Assembly (NCBI GenBank): GCA_003725585.1
Contig: RJMB01000008.1
Span: forward strand, 119,347 to 183,346
Direction: 5' to 3'
Length of the DNA: 64,000 nt
Source of the DNA: Halostreptopolyspora alba
GTDB lineage: Bacteria > Actinomycetota > Actinomycetes > Streptosporangiales > Streptosporangiaceae
Below are positions 43,118 to 52,855 of this stretch, piece by piece. The notes under the pieces are model-generated. The model had not been told where the DNA came from, ran no database searches, and saw nothing but the letters and a program-made list of their open reading frames with translations. The number at the start of each line of letters is the position of its first letter. The first letter of the stretch is position 1. The translations under genes and the position numbers were made by a program.

Positions 43118-44770
43118 TCACGGGATGTAGTGCGGAGCGCTGGCGTGGCTCTCGTGGTGCAGTCGGTCCAGCGCGGTGACGTAGTAGGTGTGGGCGGGCG
43201 GGGCGTCCGGGATGGTGAACCTGGTCGTGTTCCCCGTGGCGCGCACCGTTCCCACCATGGCGCGTGGGTCGTCGAGGTCACACGGGCGCGCGCCAGGGCC
43301 GGAAGCGCCGTCGAACCGGTACACGGCGTAGTAGGCGGGCTCGCTCTCGGGGGACGGCGAGATCGTCAGCTCGGCACGGTCACCGGTGCGGGTGGCGCTG
43401 GTGACCCGTGGCGCGGGAGGCGCCGCACCGCCCAGATCCTCCTTGACCGGCACCAGCGCCGGGTGGGTGTAGTGGTCCTCCACCAGGGTGCGCCACGCTC
43501 GCCCCGCGTTCGTCCGCAGTGACGTGGCGCTGAAGTACACGTCGCCGTCGACCTCGGCGTGGTTCCGGTTGAACGTCAGGTGCCGGCTGAGTTCGGTCGG
43601 GTCCTGCCACGCGCCCGACTCCTTCCCCACCTTGTAGGCCGCCTGGCCCACGTAGAGCTGGACACCGGTGCCGTCGACGACGCCGCTCCACCAGGGCACG
43701 AGCTCCGCGTAGTCGGCGGCCCCGTGTCCGATCTCCCAGTAGACCTGGGGGTTGACGTAGTCCAGCCAGCCTTCCCGCACCCACTTTCGCGTGTCGGCGT
43801 AGAGGCTGTCGTAGGATTCGAGGCCGCTGGTGTCGGAGCCCGCGGGGTCGGAACTCGAGTTGCGCCAGATACCGAACGGGCTGACCCCGAACTTGACGTG
43901 CGGCGCGGTGTCGGCGATCCGCTCGGCCATTTCCCGCACCAGCAGGTCGACGTTGTTCCGGCGCCAGTCATCGATGTCGGCGAACCCTTCGCCGTGTCGG
44001 GCGTAGGTGCCGCGGTCGGGCAGCTCCGCACCGGAGACCGGGTAGGGATAGAAGTAGTCGTCGAAGTGCACCCCGTCCATGTCGTAGTTCTCGACGGCGT
44101 GCATCATCGCGTCCTGCACGAAGGAGCGGGCCTCGGGGACACCGGGGTCGTAGTACAGCCGGTCACCGTACTCCAGGACCCAGTCGGGGTTCTCGCGGGC
44201 CGGATGTCCCGCGACCAGGCGGTCGGGGTCGTCGTGCGTCGCGATCCGGTAGGGGTTGAACCAGCCGTGGAACTCCAGGTTCCGCTCGTGCGCCTCCTCA
44301 ACCGCGAACTCCAGGGGATCGTAGCCGGGAGCGCGGCCCTGTTCGCCGGTGAGCCACCTGGACCACGGTTCGTGCGGGGAGGGCCAGAACGCGTCCGCGG
44401 TCGGCCGGATCTGCACGAACACCGCGTTCAGGCCATCGGAGACGGCATCGTCGTACAGCCTGGTGAGTTCGGCCCGTTGGCTCTCGGGGTCGAGTCCCGG
44501 TCCGCTCGGCCAGTCGATGTTGGCCACGCTGGCCACCCACGTGGCGCGCATCTGACGCTTGGGAGGAGCGTCGGGGGCGGGCTCGCACGCGCCCTGCCCG
44601 GGTAGGGCGCGTGGGGTCGCGTGCGCGGCCGGGACACTGAGCAGTGATCCCGTGACCAGGGCGGCCAGCACGCCGGAGACCCCGGGAGACGCCGACAGCG
44701 GCGATCCGCCCCGTCGCGGTTCCCGACCACCGGTGCCCGATCCGGGGGCTGACCTTCGGTGCTTCCACAT
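43118..44770 (-). CDS. Secreted glycosyl hydrolase-like protein (DUF187/GH10-like, YngK type)
   Basis: A 550-residue exported protein. A twin-Arg-rich start and hydrophobic stretch (about 30-50) form the signal. The catalytic barrel begins RATWVASVANIDWPS and has GLNAVFVQIRPTADAFWPS, GWFNPYRI, YDMDGVHFDDYFYPYP and FGVSPFGIWRN, the hallmark blocks of the DUF187/GHL10 family. A C-terminal fibronectin-III-like domain (~455-550) ends YYVTALDRLHHES. Relatives act on cell-wall or other polysaccharides; true activity unknown. ATG 44770 follows GAGGAGG. Confidence 0.87.
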   Translation of the reverse strand: MWKHRRSAPGSGTGGREPRRGGSPLSASPGVSGVLAALVTGSLLSVPAAHATPRALPGQGACEPAPDAPPKRQMRATWVASVANIDWPSGPGLDPESQRAELTRLYDDAVSDGLNAVFVQIRPTADAFWPSPHEPWSRWLTGEQGRAPGYDPLEFAVEEAHERNLEFHGWFNPYRIATHDDPDRLVAGHPARENPDWVLEYGDRLYYDPGVPEARSFVQDAMMHAVENYDMDGVHFDDYFYPYPVSGAELPDRGTYARHGEGFADIDDWRRNNVDLLVREMAERIADTAPHVKFGVSPFGIWRNSSSDPAGSDTSGLESYDSLYADTRKWVREGWLDYVNPQVYWEIGHGAADYAELVPWWSGVVDGTGVQLYVGQAAYKVGKESGAWQDPTELSRHLTFNRNHAEVDGDVYFSATSLRTNAGRAWRTLVEDHYTHPALVPVKEDLGGAAPPAPRVTSATRTGDRAELTISPSPESEPAYYAVYRFDGASGPGARPCDLDDPRAMVGTVRATGNTTRFTIPDAPPAHTYYVTALDRLHHESHASAPHYIP

Positions 44771-45269
44771 GGGCCTGACCTCCTCACGGCCGCCGGGCCG
44801 CGCGCCGGGAGGGCGAGCGGGAATGCGCCGAGCGCGCGGAATGACATTCTCGCCGGTGTGTGGGGGGAAGTAAATTTCCGTCGCGGTGAGGGCGTGTCGT
44901 GCGACGTCCGGAATTGTGGGATGGGTGCTGGTAGCGGCGTGTGAGTACGGTCGAATTCGGGTGGTTCTGTGGAGAACGCGGCCCACGTGCTGGTCGATGT
45001 CCTCGCGCGCTCGGGGGAGGACGAAGTGTGGGCCGCCCCGTCGCCGTCGTCGGTGTCGGGGCGCGTACCCGGCCACGGTCGACACCGGTCACCAGGACAC
45101 CCACGGGGACGGCGGCGATGGGGCCATAGCGAGCGAGGCGAGTCGAGCGTGCCGTCGAGCGCACGGGCACTGGCGCTTCCCGCGCGGGCATCCCGCGCGG
45201 GGAGCGCCGGAGACACCGGGGTTCCCTGACGTGGGGACGGCCGGTGTCTCCCGAGCTTGGCGGGTCAGG
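44771..45269. other. Intergenic, contains terminator only
   Basis: About 500 bases between two leftward genes. I find no coding signal. AT-rich start (AAGTAAATTTCC near 44870) may be part of the glycosyl hydrolase promoter. The terminator hairpin at 45209-45251 belongs to the upstream SGNH gene. Confidence 0.45.
45209..45251 (-). terminator. Stem-loop after secreted SGNH gene
   Basis: GGAGACACCGG (45209-45219) pairs with CCGGTGTCTCC (45241-45251), loop 21 bases, 18 bases past the stop codon at 45270. Confidence 0.7.
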
Positions 45270-46484
45270 TCACTCGACCACGATCTCCTTGGCGTCGGAG
45301 AATCCCATTTCACCGTTGCCGTCGATCACGGTGAGGGTGAGGTGGTACGTCCCCGGCTCGGAGTAGGTGTGCGTCGCGGTCTCTCCCTCGGCGAGCTCCT
45401 CGTCGTCGAACTCCCACAGGAAGGTCTCGGGAGCCGCGTCCCCCGGTGTGGTACCCGAGGCGTCGACGGTGATCGTGTCGCCGTCCTGCTCGACCTCCAG
45501 ACGCGCCTCGGGAGGCTCGTGGGAGTCGGCGGGCGGGGCGGCGCGCGTGGCGAGCTGTGGCGTCGGAGTGGGGACGAGCTCGGCCCCGATGGCGGCGGTG
45601 TTGGCCCGGTACCCGAACTCGGTGGGGTGGAAGGCGTTGTTGTCGAGCCTGACACCGTTCAGGTAGTCCTCGTTGTCGTCCTCGTTGCACAGCTCGTGAC
45701 CGTCCGAGGCGGCGTAGATGTCGACCGGGGTCGCCCCGGTCGACGTGGCCGCGTCCGCGATGGCGCCGTTCAGCCGTTGGATCCAGTTGTTGATCCAGAG
45801 CTGGTCGCTGACCCGGATGTTGTTGCAGCGCTCCGAGCCTATGCTGGTCCAGTCCGTACCCCCGTCGGGCGGGAAGAACTTGGGGTAGGTGATGCCGGCG
45901 ACCGTGGCCGAATCGGAGCCGACCTCGTCGTGGATGTCGGCGTAGACCCGCTGCAACTGGTTCAGGCCGGTGTCGGGGTCCGCGGTGGTCAGTTCCTCGA
46001 ACTGTTCGGTGACCTCGTCGTCCAGACGCTCCTCACACGAGCGGCCGACCCAGCCCTGGGTTACGCAGGTGACGAGGTTTCCGGCGAAGTCGAGGTCGTT
46101 GCCGCCGATGCCGACCGTCACGAGTGAGATGTCGTCGCTGTTCGCGCGTACCGCGTCCATCTGGGGTGGCTCGTCGTGCCGCCCGGAGTAGAGGTCCTCG
46201 ACCACGGCTCCGCTACAGGCGACGAAGTCGAGCTCGCCACCGATGGAGCTCTCCTCGTGTAGCCGTTCCACGTGTGACAGGGGAGAGCGCAGGCAGTCGC
46301 CGCTCTCGTCGTGGTACTCGTCGGTGCCGACACCGGACTGGAAGGAGTCGCCCATGGCGACCCACCGTCCCTGCTGGAGGGGGTCGGTGTCGGACTCCGC
46401 GGCAATGGCGGAGGTTGCCATGGTGGTGGGGACCAGGCCCACGGTGAGGGCCGAGAGGAGGGAGAGCTGTCTCGCTTGGAACAT
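45270..46484 (-). CDS. Secreted SGNH hydrolase with PKD-like domain
   Basis: A 404-residue exported esterase. Signal peptide ~1-29 (ends SAIAA-ESD). SGNH domain: WVAMGDSFQSGVG (block I Ser), VGIGGNDLDF (block III) and NNAFHPTEFGY (block V His). Cysteine pairs (GDCLRSP/DFVACSG, VTCVTQ/RSCEER, ERCNN/HELCNE) resemble those of the Streptomyces scabies esterase/Rv0518 type. A PKD-like beta domain (~320-404; ASGTTPGDAAPETFLWEFDD) follows, typical for binding surfaces or sugars. ATG 46484 follows GGAGCG. Confidence 0.9.
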   Translation of the reverse strand: MFQARQLSLLSALTVGLVPTTMATSAIAAESDTDPLQQGRWVAMGDSFQSGVGTDEYHDESGDCLRSPLSHVERLHEESSIGGELDFVACSGAVVEDLYSGRHDEPPQMDAVRANSDDISLVTVGIGGNDLDFAGNLVTCVTQGWVGRSCEERLDDEVTEQFEELTTADPDTGLNQLQRVYADIHDEVGSDSATVAGITYPKFFPPDGGTDWTSIGSERCNNIRVSDQLWINNWIQRLNGAIADAATSTGATPVDIYAASDGHELCNEDDNEDYLNGVRLDNNAFHPTEFGYRANTAAIGAELVPTPTPQLATRAAPPADSHEPPEARLEVEQDGDTITVDASGTTPGDAAPETFLWEFDDEELAEGETATHTYSEPGTYHLTLTVIDGNGEMGFSDAKEIVVE

Positions 46485-46908
46485 GAACGCTCCGCGGTTC
46501 TTTTCGAGCGGGGATTTCCATTCTGACCGGGAGCTTCCGGGAGCGCCTAGCGTCGCGAGTTGACCACAAGAAGCCGCCGATCGGGATTGTCCTGTCGTCA
46601 GAAGTATGTTATTGATTTTTGCTCTCGACCGTTGCGACGGTCCGTGGGAAGTGTGCCACACGAGAGGGAGAAGGAGGGTGGATATTCGGTGATGAGTGTC
46701 GTGGCCAGCCGTTCGATTCCGGATTCGTCATTGGTGGATATTCGGTCCGAATTTTTTCGGAGATATCCCATTTCCGGTGGGCGGTGACGAGGAGGAGGCC
46801 CTCTCCTCCGGCGTCCGCGTTCCGGCGATCGCGCTCGGAACGCAAAGTTCTGACCAAGATTCGGTCCGCTCTCGCTGTGAGCGTGCGCTGCGGGGCAGAT
46901 GTCTCGGC
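46485..46908. promoter_or_regulatory. Divergent intergenic region with direct and inverted repeats
   Basis: 424 bases, AT-richer than average. GGTGGATATTCGGT occurs twice (46677-46690 and 46733-46746). The second copy forms an inverted repeat with downstream sequence: GGATAT (46736-46741) with ATATCC (46763-46768) and CCGAA with TTCGG around TTTT. It separates the leftward SGNH hydrolase from the rightward DNA ligase. Confidence 0.5.
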
Positions 46909-47874
46909 GTGGAACCCATGCTCGCGCGAACGGTACACACCCTGCCCGAGGGGCCGGAGTGGCGGTACGAGCCCAAATGGGACGGCTTCCGGGCGATCGC
47001 CAACCGGGAGAACGGTCGCACCGTGGTCACGTCGCGTTCGGGGCGCCGCCTGGACACCCGTTTTCCCGAGATCGCCGAGGCCGTGAGCGGCCTGCTTCCC
47101 GACGGGACCTCCGTCGACGGCGAGATCGTCCGGTGGTCGGGGGAGGGGCTGGAGTTCGGCCCCCTGCAGCGCCGCACCCGGGCGACCGTGCGGCGCGCGC
47201 GACAGCTGGCCACCATGGAGCCGTGCCACCTCGTGGTGTTCGACGTGCTGCGCCGGGAGGGAGCCGACCTCGCGCGCCAGGGGCTGCAGGATCGTCGCGA
47301 GGAGCTCGAGCGGATGTTCGGCGAGGTCTCCGGGCCGGTGCCGGTGATGTTGGGCTGGCAGACCACCGACCCGGAGGAGGCGCGCACCTGGTTCGAGGAC
47401 CTCGTGGCGGTCGGTATCGAAGGGCTGATCATCAAGGACGCCCGGGGGACCTACCAGCCGGGGTGCCGCGACTGGATGAAGCTGAAGCACCGCACGACGA
47501 CCGAGGCCGTCGTGGGCGGGGTCGGCGGGCGGGTGACCAGTCCCGATTCTCTGGTCCTGGGCCGGCACGACCCTGATACGGGGGAGCTGCGGATCGTCGG
47601 CCGCACAACGGAGCTGACGCGCGCCGAGCGACGGGAGCTCGCCGGCCTGCTGAGCGAGGCCGGTGAGGAGCACCCGTGGCCGGTCCGGCTGCCCGCGCGC
47701 TGGGGCGACAACGACCCGGCGGAGATGGTGCGCGTACGGCCCGAGCTGGTGGTCGAGGTCGAGACGGACACGGAGACCGTGGCCGAGCGCTGGCGTCACG
47801 TCGTGCGATACGTCCGGCCGCGCACGGAACTGGACCCGCGCGACGTGCCGACGGGCCTGGACGTGGAGTCCTGA
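46909..47874 (+). CDS. ATP-dependent DNA ligase (LigD ligase-domain type)
   Basis: A 321-residue ligase. Adenylation Lys is in EPKWDGFRA (motif I, K-x-D-G; residue 23), with VDGEIV (III), FDVLR (IIIa), EGLIIKD (IV) and WMKLKH (V), then an OB domain with GRTTELTRAERREL and VRVRPELVVEVE. It lacks polymerase and phosphoesterase domains, so it is a LigC-like stand-alone enzyme used in non-homologous end joining or backup repair. GTG 46909 or ATG 46918 could be the start. Confidence 0.9.
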   Translation: MEPMLARTVHTLPEGPEWRYEPKWDGFRAIANRENGRTVVTSRSGRRLDTRFPEIAEAVSGLLPDGTSVDGEIVRWSGEGLEFGPLQRRTRATVRRARQLATMEPCHLVVFDVLRREGADLARQGLQDRREELERMFGEVSGPVPVMLGWQTTDPEEARTWFEDLVAVGIEGLIIKDARGTYQPGCRDWMKLKHRTTTEAVVGGVGGRVTSPDSLVLGRHDPDTGELRIVGRTTELTRAERRELAGLLSEAGEEHPWPVRLPARWGDNDPAEMVRVRPELVVEVETDTETVAERWRHVVRYVRPRTELDPRDVPTGLDVES

Positions 47875-48089
47875 GCCACGCCGGGTGGAACCCCGGCGCT
47901 GCCCGCGCCGGGCCTGGCCGCGGGACGCACGAGAGGGGACCGGCCTCCTCGCGTGCCGCTCGCCGACTCCGAGACCGACCGGCTGGTATGTCAACGGTAC
48001 CCTTGCGGGATAGTGGTGCCGGCGGTCGGCACGCTGCCCCGTGGCGGTGTCCGACCGGCGCGTTGACAGACGATGAGTCGGGAGGACCG

Positions 48090-49112
48090 ATGGGCGAGAC
48101 GAACACCCCCGGGCTGGACCTGCGGCGGCTACGTGAGTACTTGGACGCCGAACGGCCGGGGCTCGTGCGGGGCGAGCTGACCGGGGAGCTCATCACCGGT
48201 GGCCGCTCCAACCTCACCTACGCGGTCACCGACGGCCAGCAGCGCTGGGCCGTGCGTCGGCCCCCACTCGGGCACGTGCTCCCCACGGCCCACGACATGG
48301 GTCGCGAGTACCGGGTCATCTCCGCCCTGGGGTCAACCGCGGTGCCGGTGCCGCCCACTGTGCTCTACTGCGACGACCCCGGCCCCATCGGGGCCCGCTT
48401 CTACGTCATGGAGTTCGTCGACGGGACCGCCTACCGCGACGCCGCGCGGCTCTCCGTGATCGGGGCGCGGCGCACCTCCGATGTCGTCGCGGCGATGGTC
48501 GACACCCTCGTGGACCTGCACGCCGTCGACCCCGCCAGTGTCGGCCTGGGAGACTTCGGCCGCCCCGATGGCTTCCTCGAGCGGCAGGTGCGCCGCTGGG
48601 GCAAGCAGCTCGACGCGTCGCGCAGCCGCGAGCTGCCCGGGATCGACGAGTTGAAGGACCGGCTCGCCGCGACGATGCCCACCTCGCCCGAGCCCACGGT
48701 CGTGCACGGCGACTATCGGCTCGACAACGTGCTGGTGGACGAGAACGACCGGATCACCGCCGTCCTGGATTGGGAGATGTCCACGCTCGGCGACCCGCTC
48801 ACCGACCTGGCGCTGATCATCGCCTACAACGGTGGCGGGGTGCCGGCCATGTCCACCCGCAGCAACGTGCACGAGGCCCCCGGTTTCCCGACCATTGACG
48901 AGATCGTCGAGCGCTACGGCAAGCGTTCCGGTCGCGACCTGTCGACACTTCCGTGGTACGTCGGATTCGCCTACTTCAAGATCGCGGTCATCCTCGAAGG
49001 CATCCACTACCGCTACAGCCAGGGGCAGACGGTCGGGGACGACTTCGACCGGATCGGGGAGGCCGTCCCCTCTCTCATCAGCGCCGGACTCAGCCAGCTC
49101 GACGCGGACTGA
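48090..49112 (+). CDS. Phosphotransferase of the aminoglycoside-kinase fold (ACAD10/11-like)
   Basis: A 340-residue kinase-fold protein. ATP-site: GGRSNLTYAV and WAVRRPPLG; catalytic VVHGDYRLDNVLV (H-G-D-x-x-x-x-N) and metal VLDWEMSTLGDP. The family is close to the kinase domain of human ACAD10/11 and acts on acyl or CoA-linked hydroxy groups rather than antibiotics, by analogy. ATG 48090 follows GGAGGA. Its 3' end overlaps the convergent gene by 23 bases. Confidence 0.9.
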   Translation: MGETNTPGLDLRRLREYLDAERPGLVRGELTGELITGGRSNLTYAVTDGQQRWAVRRPPLGHVLPTAHDMGREYRVISALGSTAVPVPPTVLYCDDPGPIGARFYVMEFVDGTAYRDAARLSVIGARRTSDVVAAMVDTLVDLHAVDPASVGLGDFGRPDGFLERQVRRWGKQLDASRSRELPGIDELKDRLAATMPTSPEPTVVHGDYRLDNVLVDENDRITAVLDWEMSTLGDPLTDLALIIAYNGGGVPAMSTRSNVHEAPGFPTIDEIVERYGKRSGRDLSTLPWYVGFAYFKIAVILEGIHYRYSQGQTVGDDFDRIGEAVPSLISAGLSQLDAD

Positions 49113-50109
49113 CCAGCCGGGCGCGCGGATCCTCCTCACTGAGTCGGGTGCGGTCGTGGGGCGCCTCGAAGTCGAGCAGCGGCCCGGCCGGGATGATCCG
49201 TCGGGGGTTCAGCGCGCCGTGGGTGACGTAGTAGTGCCGTTTGATGTGGTCGAAGCTCGTGGTGTCGCGGAAGGCCGAGCGCTGGTAGAGGTCCCGGGCA
49301 TAGCCCCACAGGTTGGGGTAGTCGACCAGACGCCGGATGTTGGTCTTGAAGTGGGTGGCGTAGACGACGTCGAACCGGGCCAGGGTCACCCACAGTCGGA
49401 CGTCGGCCTCGGTGATGGCGTCCCCCGTCAGGAACCGCCGGGTCGCCAGGCGCTCCTCCAACTCGTCGAGCATGCCGAACAGGGAGGTGACAGCGTCGTC
49501 ATAGGCCCGCTGGGTGGGGGCGAACCCACACCGGTACACGCCGTTGTTGACGTGGGTGTAGATCCGGCGGTTCAGCTCGTCGATCTCGGCGCGCAACGCT
49601 GTTGGGTAGAGGTCGATGTCGTTTCGGGCCCAGGAGCTGAAGCACGCGTTGAGGTCGATCGTGATGTCGGGGAAGTTGTTGCTGACGATCCTGCGGGTGT
49701 GCCGGTCCCAGAGCACCGGCACCGAGACGTGCCCGTCGTAGCCCGGTTCGGTCGCCTCGTAGACCTGCCGAAGCAGGGTGAAATGCCCCACCTCGTCGGG
49801 GCCGTGGTCCGGACCTTCGCGGAAGGCCCAGCCGCGGCCGTCGCGAACGGGGTCCACGATGCTCACGGAGATGACGTCCTCCAACCCCTTGAGCTTGCGC
49901 ACGATCAGGCTGCGCTGGGCCCACGGGCAGGCGTAGGAGGCGTAGAGGTGGTAACGGCCGGCCTCGGCGGGAAACCGCGCGGAGCCGACACGATCACGGA
50001 ACGGGTAGGGCGGTCGTTCGAACGCCGGACCTTTCGGGCTGGTCATGGAGGAGCCGTAGTCGCCGTAAGTCTCGAAGTCGACCGGTGATGCGGTGGTGGC
50101 GGTTGTCAT
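49090..50109 (-). CDS. Glutathione-S-transferase-family reductase (YqjG/ECM4-like)
   Basis: A 339-residue protein of the glutathionyl-hydroquinone reductase group. Catalytic Cys is in SYACPWAQRSLI (C-P-W-A), with DPVRDGRGWAF, VPVLWDRHTRRIVSNNFPDI, then the helical domain (FLTGDAITEADVRLWVTLARFD). Actinobacteria use mycothiol instead of glutathione, and the mycothiol ligase mshC is in this window, so mycothiol may be the thiol. ATG 50109 follows CAGGAG. It ends inside the convergent kinase gene. Confidence 0.9.
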   Translation of the reverse strand: MTTATTASPVDFETYGDYGSSMTSPKGPAFERPPYPFRDRVGSARFPAEAGRYHLYASYACPWAQRSLIVRKLKGLEDVISVSIVDPVRDGRGWAFREGPDHGPDEVGHFTLLRQVYEATEPGYDGHVSVPVLWDRHTRRIVSNNFPDITIDLNACFSSWARNDIDLYPTALRAEIDELNRRIYTHVNNGVYRCGFAPTQRAYDDAVTSLFGMLDELEERLATRRFLTGDAITEADVRLWVTLARFDVVYATHFKTNIRRLVDYPNLWGYARDLYQRSAFRDTTSFDHIKRHYYVTHGALNPRRIIPAGPLLDFEAPHDRTRLSEEDPRARLVSPRRAG

Positions 50110-50226
50110 GGTGGCCGCTCCTGGACGCGGACCTGTGTGGTCGCCCCGGACCCGTGGGTCACGGGGACTGTTCCCTCGATACCTGGTGGGTACCCGCTGT
50201 CCGATGGTTGACTCCGGGGCATTGGT

Positions 50227-50261
50227 GCGGCCGGCGCCGGGGGGCGGGAAGCGCCGGCCGC
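50227..50261. repeat. 11-bp GC inverted repeat between divergent genes
   Basis: GCGGCCGGCGC (50227-50237) and GCGCCGGCCGC (50251-50261) pair around a 13-base loop in the 298-base gap between the reductase and fabG. Confidence 0.55.
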
Positions 50262-50386
50262 GCGAGATCCGTGGGACGGGCGGACGCCCGCCCCGGTGGG
50301 GTTGGTCGTTACCTCGATTCCGCTACCGCTGGGTAGGTGGATACGCTGCTGTGCGTTCGTGCATCATCATCGAGCCAACCGACTAG

Positions 50387-51112
<726 letters not shown>

Positions 51113-51190
51113 GACCCCGGCCAGCGGCCCGTCCGCTTCCGCGTCTTCCGCGCCAACAGGCCAACCCGCAGAACAGGACTGAAGAGGCAA

Positions 51191-51958
51191 ATGGGAATTC
51201 TCGAGGGCAAGCGCATCCTGGTAACCGGGGTGATCACGGACAGCTCGATCGCCTACCACGTGGCCCGACTGTGCCAGGAGCAGGGCGCCGAGGTCGTGCT
51301 CACCGGCTACGGCCGGTTGAGCCTGGTGGAGCGCATCGCCCAACGCCTGCCGGGCGACGCCCCACCGGTGCTGGAGCTCGACGTCACCGACAACGAGCAC
51401 CTCGACAGTCTCGCCGACCGGATCCGCGAGCACGTCGACGGCATCGACGGTGTCGTCCACTCCATCGGGTACACCCCGAAGGAGGCCCTCGGCGGCAACT
51501 TCCTCAACACGGAGTGGGAGGACGTCGCCACCGCCGTGCACACCTCGACATTCTCGCTGAAGTCCCTCACCACCGCGGTGTTGCCACTGATGAAGGACGG
51601 TGGCTCGGTGGTGGCGATGGACTTCGACAACAGCGTGTCGTATCCCGTCTACGACTGGATGGGTGTCGCCAAGGCCGGCCTGACCTCCACCGCCCGCTAC
51701 CTCGCCCGCTACGTCGGCGAGCACAACATCCGGGTCAACCTGGTATCCGCCGGCCCGCTGCGCACCATGGCCGCGCGCAGCATCCCCGGCTTCGACGAGC
51801 TGGCCGACTCCTGGCCGCAGCGCGCCCCCCTCGGCTGGGACACCACCAACCCCGAGCCGGCCGCGCGCGCCGTAGTCGCGCTCCTCTCCGACTGGTTCCC
51901 GGCCACCACCGGCGAGATCGTGCACGTCGACGGGGGGTTCCACTCGACCGGGGCATAG
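51191..51958 (+). CDS. fabI: Enoyl-ACP reductase
   Basis: A 255-residue NADH-dependent reductase for the last elongation step. GVITDSSIAYHVA replaces the usual Rossmann glycine pattern, as in InhA; the catalytic Tyr and Lys are spaced Y-x6-K in VYDWMGVAKAG. Substrate-loop SAGPLRTMAARSIPGF matches InhA closely. Target of isoniazid/triclosan in relatives. ATG 51191 follows GAAGAGG. Confidence 0.95.
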   Translation: MGILEGKRILVTGVITDSSIAYHVARLCQEQGAEVVLTGYGRLSLVERIAQRLPGDAPPVLELDVTDNEHLDSLADRIREHVDGIDGVVHSIGYTPKEALGGNFLNTEWEDVATAVHTSTFSLKSLTTAVLPLMKDGGSVVAMDFDNSVSYPVYDWMGVAKAGLTSTARYLARYVGEHNIRVNLVSAGPLRTMAARSIPGFDELADSWPQRAPLGWDTTNPEPAARAVVALLSDWFPATTGEIVHVDGGFHSTGA

Positions 51959-52045
51959 GCTGGGCCGTAACCCCGCGAGTGTCCCCGCACCGGGGCGCGC
52001 CCGCGGTCTCGCGGGGAGCCCACCGCCTAGGGAGGAGCCACCGAC

Positions 52046-52810
52046 ATGGATCTCGGACTCGACGGCGCCAAGGTCGTGGTCACCGGGGCGAGCCGGGGGA
52101 TCGGCCGTGCGATCGCGCGAACCTTCGCCGCCGAAGGGGCCGACCTCGCCGTATGCGCACGCTCGGCGGAACCGTTGCGGCACGCCGCCGAGGAGCTGCG
52201 CGCGAGCCAGGTCACGGTCGTGGAGCAGGCGATCGACGTCGCCGACGCCGACGCGCTGCGTGGGTTCATCGAACACGCGGCGAGCGGCCTCGGTGGGATC
52301 GACGTCCTCGTCTCCAACGTGTCCGGGGGCAGCGCGGCGACCCCGGACCAGTGGGAGCGCGGCTACACCACCGACATCATGCCGTTCGTGCGGATGACCG
52401 AGTACGCCCGGGAACACCTGGCCGGATCCGAACGCGGCGGCGCCATCGTGCTGATCTCCAGCACCTCCGCGCTGCACGCGGGAGCGCCACCCTCCGGACC
52501 CAAGGCGTATGGCGCGGTCAAGGCGGCGCTCACCCACTACGCGGCGGGGTTGGGCCGCACCCTGCCACAGCAGGGGATCCGGGTGAACACCGTCTCGCCC
52601 GGCCCCATCGAGTTCGAGGGCGGGGGTTGGGCCCGGCGCAGGGAGAACGACCCCGAGTTCTACGAGAGTATCCGCGCCAAGATCCCCTACGGCCGCCTGG
52701 GACGCCCCGACGAGGTCGCACGCGCGGTCGCGTACCTGGCGAGCCCCGCCGCCAGCTTCGTCACCGGGACCAACCTGGTCGTCGACGGCGGATTCGTCGA
52801 CCGGGTCTGA
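52046..52810 (+). CDS. SDR-family oxidoreductase
   Basis: A 254-residue short-chain dehydrogenase. TGASRGIGRAIA, SNVSGG (instead of NNAG), Ser in VLISSTSAL and YGAVK as the Y-x-x-x-K; long loop GPIEFEGGGWARRREND before PYGRLGRPDEVARAV. Resembles 3-oxoacyl-ACP reductase-like or short-chain alcohol oxidoreductases (Rv1543 group). It follows fabI after 87 bases, in the same direction, so a lipid-related role is likely. Confidence 0.9.
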   Translation: MDLGLDGAKVVVTGASRGIGRAIARTFAAEGADLAVCARSAEPLRHAAEELRASQVTVVEQAIDVADADALRGFIEHAASGLGGIDVLVSNVSGGSAATPDQWERGYTTDIMPFVRMTEYAREHLAGSERGGAIVLISSTSALHAGAPPSGPKAYGAVKAALTHYAAGLGRTLPQQGIRVNTVSPGPIEFEGGGWARRRENDPEFYESIRAKIPYGRLGRPDEVARAVAYLASPAASFVTGTNLVVDGGFVDRV

Positions 52811-52855
52811 GGGGAAACGCTCCCGTCCGGGGCGGCCGGCGCGTGGCCGTGGCGG

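Noticed and set aside
44771..45269. Several small frames in the 500-base gap
   Set aside because: Arg/Pro-rich, no ribosome site, no recognisable motif and poor agreement with codon bias; left unannotated.
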